From Diphasiastrum complanatum (lineage: Eukaryota; Streptophyta; Lycopodiopsida; Lycopodiales; Lycopodiaceae): a DNA stretch of 64,000 bases. Where the stretch lies: the NCBI GenBank assembly GCA_029204225.1, contig CM055092.1, positions 61,057,302 through 61,121,301 on the forward strand, read 5' to 3'. The notes under the pieces are model-generated. The model was not told where the DNA came from and ran no database searches. It worked only from the letters and a program-made list of their open reading frames with translations. Below are positions 56,582-64,000 of the stretch, in pieces. Numbering within the stretch: the stretch's first letter is position 1; each line of letters begins with the position of its first letter. The translations under genes and the position numbers were made by a program.

Positions 56582-58970
56582 CTTACTAAAATAAAAACTC
56601 AATAAGCATACATCAAGTATTCCACACAAATGTAAAAGAGAACCAAGCATGAGATGATAATATTGCTTTGCAAAGCTTCCAAAAGTGGAATAGCTCTAAG
56701 GTCTTGCATTATCCATGCCCTACTTGCTATTTATACTTGAAAGTGATGACTCTCTCAAGAGTCATTTGGCCTAGCTTATCCAAAACTTGACCTACACTAG
56801 TCATATTGGCCAAAATTGCCAAGGCTGGCTAAAAATGAACTTTTGTATTTACAAGTGACTAAATGAACTTGTAACCAACTCAAAAATGTCATGTACTTTG
56901 ATTTCACACATTTGAAAAAAGTATGTGAAGTCTATATACAAGTTTGGCCTCCAAAATGCCTAAGGTATATTTTCTAGTCTTAGCAATACTAGACTAGAAA
57001 ATCTTTATCTTTCTAACTTAAGTTTAATTCTTTTACTTTCTTTTTAACTTTGAGATTGCCTGGTTAAACTTCAAATTGACCCATTGTAAGACTTTGTCAT
57101 GCATATTGAGGAAGGCCCAACTTGAGTGATGAGAAGAGCTTATAGAAGTAGGCTTGAGGCTCATGCTTGGAGCATGGAGCATACATCACTCACTCAGTCT
57201 ATATTTTTTAAAGTTCACCTAAGATAGTTTCTGACTAGCTATTTGTAAGCTAATGCATGAAGTATTTTAATTAAAAGTGCTTTAGTCCATAAATTGCTAT
57301 TGGTGGATATAGAAAATACCTCTCTTGCTTGCATCCTTAGCTTCATACTTTATAGCGAATTTAAATAAATAATGTAACAAGAAAATCTTGCTATCATCTT
57401 TGCTCAAAATCTTCTAAGTTTAATGAAATCCAATGTCAAACACCCATATCTAGGTCAAGAATCGCATACTTCTAAATGAAGATAGTTTTTTTTTTCAATA
57501 ACCCACAATACACAATCAAAGCTTTGAATATATACTTCTATTATTGTGGTCATCTTGCTATAGTAAGTTTGTAAAATCTATTAACTTGAACATTTTAGAT
57601 AGCGTTGAATCTTCAAACACATTAGTGTAAAATGCATAGCGCCTCACAAGGACTATAACTTGTAGACTATTCTTTTTGTATCTAGAAATTTTGAGAATAT
57701 TTTGCAACAAAATTACCAATCACAAACATGGCACACTTGTGATTATTCAATTTTAATTCAACCTTATAAAAATAAGATCAAGTTTCCAACAAGAATTTAT
57801 TTGAGTATAGAGTGCTCTAGTTATTGCAATTCAATGACAAAGTATAGGATGCATAGATCATAGAATCTAGAGAGATAAGAATTGGTACAATAGGTAAGAC
57901 TAGCTAACTTTGAGGGCTTAGAGATTAGGAAGTGCTAATTAAAGTTGTCATCTATGTTGATTGATAGGAGTTGTTATATCCTTGATTAACTAGGGTTTTT
58001 CTCTAATCTTGGGATGGGAGAGCTCAAATGAGAATAGGAGCTAGCAAATAATTAACTAAGTGAAAAGTTAGTGCATGCATAACTAATTTTGGATGAAGGT
58101 TGGACTAGCAGACAATTAGTGCATGGACATCAAGAGTTGGAGGAAGCTATATATGCACTTGTGTGGAGCCAAGGGTTGTGGCTAAATATGCTAGGTTGTG
58201 GGCATCTAGATAAGTTATCAATTAATTAGTCATTCTATGTTTGAATGGATTGAGAGTCTTGACTCCTAGCTTACAAATAGTTAACAAGCATCTACAAATA
58301 GCTCATAGAGGAGGCTAGCATTGAGACTCAAACTTTATATATGTTGAGTAGAGGCTCCTACTCACCACACTGATTGGCACACCTTTCTTGTGTCATTACC
58401 TTGAGCTCTCTTTCCTCCTAGTTTATGTCATATTCTTAGTCATCATAGTGGTGGACAATCAAGCTTTCTGTTTTGATTAAGAGCATAATCTTATCTTTCG
58501 AGGGATTCATCAAGGTTTGGCTAGCCTTCATTCCAGTAGTTGACAAAAAAATCAAATAATTTCTCATATTCAAGATTGTAGCACATGTAATATATCCTTC
58601 CAGCATGAATACTTTTTCAAGGGAGAAGAAAGTTAAGAATATTGAAATGGGTAAGGATTGGCTCAATGAAAGGTCTAGCTCTTCTAGTCTCTAAGCCACT
58701 TTCTATGATAAGAAGATAGCTAATGCACTTTTGTTCTTGAAAAGAAAAGCCATGGCGTTGTGACCTCCATTTAAAATCTACAACCTTGGAGGCTTTTAAA
58801 ATTATAGAGATATGAATCTAGTCAAATGCGACATTGCAGCTTGAATACCACTAGGCATATTAACATATAATTACAATACAAGTGCCATAAAAATGTGCTT
58901 ACGTATCTTGAGAATGCAATTTGGATTTCTTGATATAATATATCTCAACCATGGTCACTTCAAGAAGACA
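56582..58970. other. Long AT-rich stretch without recognisable features
   Basis: 2.4 kb with no domain, RNA gene or element end that I could identify on either strand. Short frames (e.g. 58436-58666, minus) lack similarity. Confidence 0.4.
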
Positions 58971-58980
58971 ACATTAACAC

Positions 58981-59050
58981 ATTACTCCAAAAGACAACAC
59001 CAACACATTACTCCAAAAGACAACACCAACACATTACTCCAAAAGACAAG
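58981..59050 (+). repeat. 26-bp tandem repeat, about 2.7 units
   Basis: Units start at 58981, 59007 and 59033. Each is ATTACTCCAAAAGACAA plus CACCAACAC, and the first two are identical. Confidence 0.95.
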
Positions 59051-59954
59051 AAGTTTAGGAAGGATGGAAACAAAATACCAAATCATTTGCAGCCACTACC
59101 AATTGATTGATGCTAGTGAAATGATCAGTTGAGGACGTGACTTTGGAAAATGGTAAAAATTGTTAGCAGTAGACTTAGACAAAAAAAAATTGCTAATAGT
59201 AGACTTAAACTAAAAGTCGAACTTAATAGTACACTTAGACATTTGGCAAGAAAATATCTTCAAATTTTTTTTTCAAGTTAATGATAGTTTTTGGCCTACA
59301 TATAGTATTGATATTATCTTAGTAGTATCTTATTGTAAACTTGAGTTTGAGTAGTTACATAATTGAAAGCTTCTCAAAATCTCTCCCAACTCTAGAGCCA
59401 ACATCATTGTACTTATCACAATTTTGAACTAAGAAGAGTATACACATTGTAAAGACAATTTTAGTTGCTCTTTTGTCCCTATTGCTATCTCTCTCACTAT
59501 TGTGTTCTTTATGCTTTTCCTTATTTTCAATGATTGTGCTATGTATAGTCACAAGAAAAGTGTTGGTAATCTAGGTGATTATATCAAGTACTTGCAATCT
59601 CTTATTCCCACAATCTCTTATTCCCACAATCTCTTATTCTCAACAATTTGGTTTTAGAGCATTTGTTCTTGCAAGATTTTGTGGGCATGGTGCAAGCATA
59701 GAAGATAGGTAGAAAGCAACATAATAGGGTATTTAAAAGTTTTTATTGACTTATTAAACACATACCAAAAGCCATAAAAACCTAAATAATAGCTTGGAGG
59801 ATCAAATTGCCCTATTGCAGTCCTCTATAGTGATAAAAAGATTAAGATTGTGAAACTCATGTCATTATATATTTTTTTGAGTTCTTTTTGGCAAAAGTAC
59901 TCAAGAAAACTCAATTGTGCACCAAACTAGGCTTGGTATGTCTTCATGTAGTTC
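59051..59954. other. No gene seen
   Basis: AT-rich. ATCTCTTATTCCCACA is repeated in tandem near 59598-59640. Confidence 0.35.
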
Positions 59955-60216
59955 ACTTGAAGTTTGTGGTATTAAAAAAGATGGTGGAATGTGCACGTTC
60001 ATGGATTATAAAGTTCTATATAGAATAACAATCAAGAAAAGATATTCACTTCCTAGGATGGATGAACTTCTAGATTAGATTAGTGGAGCTAAGTATTTTA
60101 TAAAGAGTGATATGAGAATAGGGTGTGATCAAATCAATATTTGACTTCAAAATATACGTAAGACAAATTTTAGGCTACACCATAGGCCCTCTGAGTTTCT
60201 AGTCCTACCTTTTGGT
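59955..60216 (+). pseudogene. gypsy reverse transcriptase fragment
   Basis: Plus-strand frame: IKKDGGMCTFMDYKVLYRITIKKRYSLPRMDELLD, a stop, ISGAKYFIKSDMRIGCDQINI, a stop, then [20 protein letters not shown]. It breaks off exactly before the usual LTNAPATF, at the copia LTR fragment starting near 60217. The YxDD site is not present. Confidence 0.8.
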
Positions 60217-60330
60217 GTTGACAGTCAATAGATTGTTAAGCAAGCTTCCAACCACTCTTGTGGATCTTCTGTAGATCCATTTATGGTCCAAAAGTATAGT
60301 ACTTTCACATGGTATCAGAGCCAATTACAA
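60217..60330 (+). mobile_element. Ty1/copia family G: 5' LTR end and primer site
   Basis: The last 96 bp or so of a 5' LTR (ending ...AGTACTTTCACA) are followed by TGGTATCAGAGCC (from about 60314). It matches the minus-strand copy at 47650-47740 and the full LTR at 62948-63719. Only the LTR 3' end is present, so the element is 5' truncated. Confidence 0.8.
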
Positions 60331-60700
60331 GAGCTTAATCATTGATCAAAGGCAAAACCATATTTAGCAAGTTTTGGTGCTAAAAACTAGTAATGAGATG
60401 GCGAGTTTGAATCCAAACTTTGGTGAGGGGGTTTGATTCCAAACTTTGTAAGAATAAAAATCCATACTTTTCACAAGTGTGGACACCTCTGAACCTGCAT
60501 TTATTACTCAGTATTCATTAGATCCATAAAATTGGATTCTATTGGTTCTTGATGAGAGTTTTTGGTGCTAATCCTAGGAAAAGCTACCAAGATTGAGTGC
60601 CATTGATTAGATTTGACTTAGTGTCATGAGATCTAATTAATCTAGGCTGAAAAAAAGTCCTCTAAAAGTGTTTTACAAGTCTTGGAAGTCCATCAAGAAG
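60331..60700 (+). other. copia family G leader
   Basis: Collinear with 47290-47640 read on the minus strand. Shared words are CATTGATCAAA, CAAGTTTTGGTGC/CAAGTTCTGGTGC, TTTGGTGAGGGG, GCCAAGATTGAGTGC-like and GATCTAATTAATCTAGGCTGAAA. It joins the gag frame near 60700 with a deletion of the gag start. Confidence 0.75.
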
Positions 60701-60701
60701 T

Positions 60702-61235
60702 GTGAATGAGATAATTTCTCAAACTTGGTCCAAAGTTTTTCCATCCAAGACACCTTGCCATATTGAAAAACTTCATAGTGTATTAGTGGCTGAAGAGTTT
60801 AAAATGCTCCACACCAAAACAAGAATGAATGCATTGTCTTTGCAGGATGGAGATGAGAAAGCCAATTTCTCATTCAAGGGCAAAAAAAATACCAATGGAG
60901 CTAAGAAGAAACATCCAAAGGAGGCCAAAGAAGAGGATGAAGCATCAAGCTCAAAAGGAAAGAAGGACAAATCAAAGTTCAAATGCTTTTTATGTGGCAA
61001 GAAAGGGCATTTTGCATCAGACTGTCTCAAGAAGAAGAAGGCACAAGAGAATAAACAAAGCAATATTGCAGATCAAGACGAGGAGGATGAAGAAGAATCA
61101 TCCTTGATGGTATCCAACACATCACCATCATCCAAGTGCAATACAAGTGATTCTTGGTGGATTGATAGTGGGGATAGCTCCCACATGACCTTCCAAACAG
61201 ACTATTTCTCCACTTTATCTCTTATAATGATGTAA
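60702..61235 (+). pseudogene. copia gag C-terminus and protease start (family G)
   Basis: 177-residue frame. It begins in the UBN2 gag part (KLHSVLVAEEFKMLHTKTRMNALSLQ), then a lysine-rich linker and the CCHC knuckle CFLCGKKGHFASDC. An acidic stretch is followed by the protease start SWWIDSGDSSHMTFQTDYFS, in which the active-site DSG is kept. It stops shortly after. The rest of protease and the whole integrase are missing before the reverse transcriptase at 61257. Confidence 0.9.
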
Positions 61236-61256
61236 AAAGATCTATCTTTATAGCTA

Positions 61257-61905
61257 GTGATTAGGCTTGTAGCAAAAGGTTCCTTACAAACCAAGGGGAT
61301 TGATTATGATGGAATTTTTGCTCCTGTGGCTAAGCTAGTTACAATAAGATTAATCATCAGTATTGCTACTACTTTCAATTGGAAGCTATTTCAACTTGAT
61401 GTTACAGATGCCGTCCTCAATGGCTACTTGGAGGAAGAGATCTACATGAGGCAACCTGAGGGCTTCATCAAGGAGGAGCATGAATTAAAAAGTGTGTTTT
61501 TTTGAAGAACAGTCTCTATGGACTCAAGCAAGCACCTAGAGCATGGTTCTCTAGGCTAAACTCCTTCCTTATCTCCATCAACTTTGTTTGAAGTTCTTGT
61601 GAACCATCATTGTAAATAAGATTTCATGATGGAAAGATCATTATACTTGTATTATAAGATGATATTATTTTAAGTGGGAATGATCTAGATGGCATAAGAT
61701 CCTAGTGTAGTTAAAGGAATTTCTATAGGATATGCATCCACTAAAAAAGCATACAAAGTATATCTAAAGATTGCTTTATCTAAATAGTTTAAAATGGTAG
61801 ATCTTAGCCTATTGAACTTCATTCTAGGAATAGAAGTCATAAAGGGATTGGATTTTAGTTTCATTTATCAATCTAAGTATGTTACATCCATCCTAGATAT
61901 ATTTT
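61257..61905 (+). pseudogene. copia reverse transcriptase (family G), decayed
   Basis: The first frame reads LVAKGSLQTKGIDYDGIFAPVAKLVTIRLIISIA, FQLDVTDAVLNGYLEEEIYMRQPEGF. After a stop and frame changes, [22 protein letters not shown] follows. The YVDD active site region is reduced to a broken ...L-stop-DDIILSGND. Many stops mark 61500-61900. Confidence 0.88.
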
Positions 61906-61907
61906 GA

Positions 61908-62727
61908 ATGAAGAATTGTAAAGGCATTGAGACTCCAATGGAGCAACATGTAAAAGCATCTATTGATGGTGATGAAGCATCCTTTGAGGACATCAATCTA
62001 TATAGAAGGCTTATAGACTCCTTGATATATTTGACTATAACTAGACCTGATCTTAGTTATAGTGTTGGAAAATTAAGCCAATTCATGCAAAGTCCTTTGG
62101 TATCACATTGGAAAATGGCCAAAAGCGTTTTTAGATACATTCTATCAACTAAGGATTTTGGCATATTGTACAATGGGGACTAATCTTGGCTTAAAGGCCT
62201 ATAGTGACTCGGACTTTGTAGGCGACAAAGTGGATCAAAAGTCTACAAGTGCATTTGCTACTTTCTTATGTGATGGAATACTATCATGGCTTTCCAAGGA
62301 GCAAGATACAATTTCCTTATCTTCCACAAAATTCAAGTATAAGGCCTTGACATCAACATGCAAGGAGGTCTCATGGCTCAAGAGGTAATTGGTGGAGCTT
62401 CATGTCATTGAGGAGGAGGTGCCTATCATCTATTGTGACAACCAATCAGCCCAATCACTTGCTAATAATCCTACATTCCACGCAAGGAGCAAGCACATCG
62501 AGATTGCTCATCATTTTGTGAGGGAGAAAGTGCAAGCCAAAGAGATCAAGGTCCAACATGTGTCTTCATCGAATTGCTTAGCTAATATAATCACTAAATC
62601 CTTGCCTAAGGATTCATTTGTTAAGCTAAGATCTGCAATTGGAGTAATTGATAAAAGTATCATAATTTCCAAGGTTAGATTTGAGGAGTGTGCAAAATTG
62701 CCAATGTTGGCAAATCTAGCCATGTAG
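61908..62727 (+). pseudogene. copia RNase H region (family G)
   Basis: 61908-62180 gives ETPMEQHVKASIDGDEASFEDINLYRRLIDSLIYLTITRPDLSYSVGKLSQFM. 62158-62388 gives the RNase H part GLKAYSDSDFVGDKVDQKSTSAFATFLCDGILSWLSKEQDTISLSS. After one stop, 62389-62727 gives VPIIYCDNQSAQSLANNPTFHARSKHIEIAHHFVREKV, and HVSSSNCLANIITKSLPKDSFVKLRS. Aspartates in YSDSD and CDN are kept. The frame ends inside the 3' LTR, which starts at 62689. Confidence 0.9.
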
Positions 62728-62944
62728 AATAATGTAAATTATGTACATAAGTGAGTCCCACACGTGTGAGGCCATGGATCCATGTGGGAAACCTACCCTA
62801 GTGTAGGTTATATCAAGTCCAAAGAGTTGGTCAAGTCAATTTGGTAGTGCTTCCTACTTTATAAAACCTACATCCTAGATTTACGATGAAAATTGGCCAA
62901 CTAACCATTACTTGCCATGACTCTAGGAATGAGGCTAGAGTGGA
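62689..62944 (+). mobile_element. 3' LTR of copia family G, truncated
   Basis: Polypurine TTTGAGGAG (62680-62688) then TGTGCAAAATTGCC. This corresponds to TTTTGAGGAGGAG then TGTTAAAATTGGC in the inverted LTR at 63719. TTTATAAAACC near 62859 is a TATA candidate. After about 256 bp it ends against the inverted LTR. Confidence 0.7.
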
Positions 62945-62947
62945 CCA

Positions 62948-63719
62948 TGTGAAAGTACAACAAAAAGGACCAAGAATGGATCCAAATCAGATCCACAAGT
63001 GTGATTGGGTGTTAGATTAGATTTATCTACCAATCTACACAAGATTAGATAGCACTAGATCAGATCTACATCAACAAATCTAACAAGAACAATCAAATAT
63101 GATCAAAACTTGTACTTGCTGGTTTCACACGTGTGATTACCTGTCAGAGTACAGACTACCAGCAAATAATGAAGTACACTAAGCTTAGAAACCATTAGAA
63201 GCATAAAATCACAAGACAAATGGAGAGATTACTCAAGAGATGCACCAAAACCAAGATTTAGCTTTCTTGTCAATTATGGCCAAATGAGCCACCATATATA
63301 CACAAGAGCTGATGCTTACTCAGCTGATTTGGCACGTGTGAGAGTGCCTACTCATCAAAGGATCCACCAATAATCATCAATATGGCACATGGACCAAGTT
63401 TCCTGGATCTCACCTACTACTGATGTTTTCACACATGTGACAATCCTTGGCACGTGTGATATCACTCCTGTCCATGTGAAATAGCTTTTCCTACCAATAA
63501 AATGATGCCAAGTGGCATATAGCTAGAAAACTAGATTTTGGCCATTTTAGCCACTAGATCTCAAATGAAATGGTATGTAGAACCTATATGACTCATCTAA
63601 ATGATAAATGCATTTATTTCACACGTGGGAATAGGCTCCACACATGTCTTATGATGATATGTACTACTCATAATGGTATTCACAAGATATGATCAAGTTA
63701 GCTTTTGCCAATTTTAACA
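62948..63719 (-). mobile_element. 3' LTR of a second copia G element, opposite strand
   Basis: 772 bp on the minus strand, from TGTTAAAATTGGC at 63719 to ...GTACTTTCACA at 62948. Polypurine GTTTTGAGGAGGAG (63720-63733) lies just outside, so this is a 3' LTR and its element continues to the right. CACACGTGTGA-like palindromes (e.g. near 63127, 63333, 63452) recur within it. Confidence 0.88.
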
Positions 63720-63733
63720 CTCCTCCTCAAAAC

Positions 63734-64000
63734 TAACTTGATTAAAATATGATGATATTGAGATTGACTCCATGGGCTGAATTGGCCTTCTAATATGGAT
63801 CCTTGCTGGTTCAAAGGTGTGAAGATCAGCCAATGTTGATCCGAAATCACCATATCCATGATAGTGCCTCTTTGATGTTGACTTTTTTGATGAACTTGAG
63901 AGCTTTGCACCATCCTAGCATCTCTTTCATTGATTTGTTCCATCCTTGAAGCATATGGTTGATCCAAAAGCCCCTCCTCCTTGAAAATAGCTGCAACTCC
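63734..64000 (-). mobile_element. Internal end of the second copia G element
   Basis: Region upstream, on the minus strand, of the polypurine tract. An open frame (63967-63698) encodes QINERDARMVQSSQVHQKSQHQRG and a basic end, with no diagnostic domain. The RNase H of this element should lie beyond the window edge. Confidence 0.5.

Noticed and set aside
56582-58970. Possible host gene in the long blank
   Set aside because: Only short AT-biased frames; no motif, splice pattern or promoter that I could defend.

Overview
The window looks like nuclear DNA of a land plant with a large, repeat-rich genome. It is AT-rich and has very long (GA)n runs. It carries Ty3/gypsy, Ty1/copia, LINE, SINE and PIF/Harbinger remnants that match plant families, a plant-type histone H2B, and the first exon of a plant mitochondrial succinate/fumarate-type carrier. 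I cannot name the species. A fern, a gymnosperm or a large-genome angiosperm would all fit.

Only two host genes are well supported. The first is a minus-strand exon (3965-4375) of a mitochondrial carrier of the SFC1 type, ending at a clean GT donor; the remaining exons were not found in the 3.9 kb to its left. The second is an intact intronless histone H2B (44224-44637, +) with a CCAAT box and a TATA box in front. A third piece, an open exon-like stretch at 51109-51456 (+), looks like real coding sequence but I do not recognise it.

Layout. 1-5.3 kb: low-copy sequence with small diverged repeats, then the carrier exon. 5.3-15.2 kb: nested remnants, including a gypsy family present in both orientations (5299-6496 + and 9776-14645 -), a second LTR family (6497-7395), integrase/protease scraps and a copia gag tail. 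15.2-18.9 kb: a plus-strand gypsy of the Tat/Athila type. 18.9-22.4 kb: a 182-bp (AG)n array and another LTR. 22.4-26.9 kb: a plus-strand gypsy with its own promoter, primer-binding site, gag and pol. 27-35 kb: tandem repeats, LINE 3' end, copia pieces, and a decayed Harbinger transposase. 35.2-43.8 kb: one gypsy element whose two halves face each other. 44-51.5 kb: H2B, a tRNA-derived SINE, a copia 5' end, a 16-residue tandem repeat and a GC-rich foldback. 51.5-55.1 kb: minus-strand chromovirus with a chromodomain. 55.5-64 kb: a small-LTR element, a long AT-rich blank, a copia element, and an inverted copia LTR.

The most striking structure is at 35198-43830. A plus-strand 5' LTR with primer-binding site and gag is followed by the reverse-oriented 3' LTR, pol and gag tail of the same family. 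Both outer LTR edges are bordered by the same 5-bp word, GTGGA. This is what a single insertion would show if its 3' part, with some flank, had later been inverted. The inner breakpoint lies close to the H2B promoter. Every retroelement coding region seen here carries stops, frameshifts or deletions, so no autonomous element is visible.
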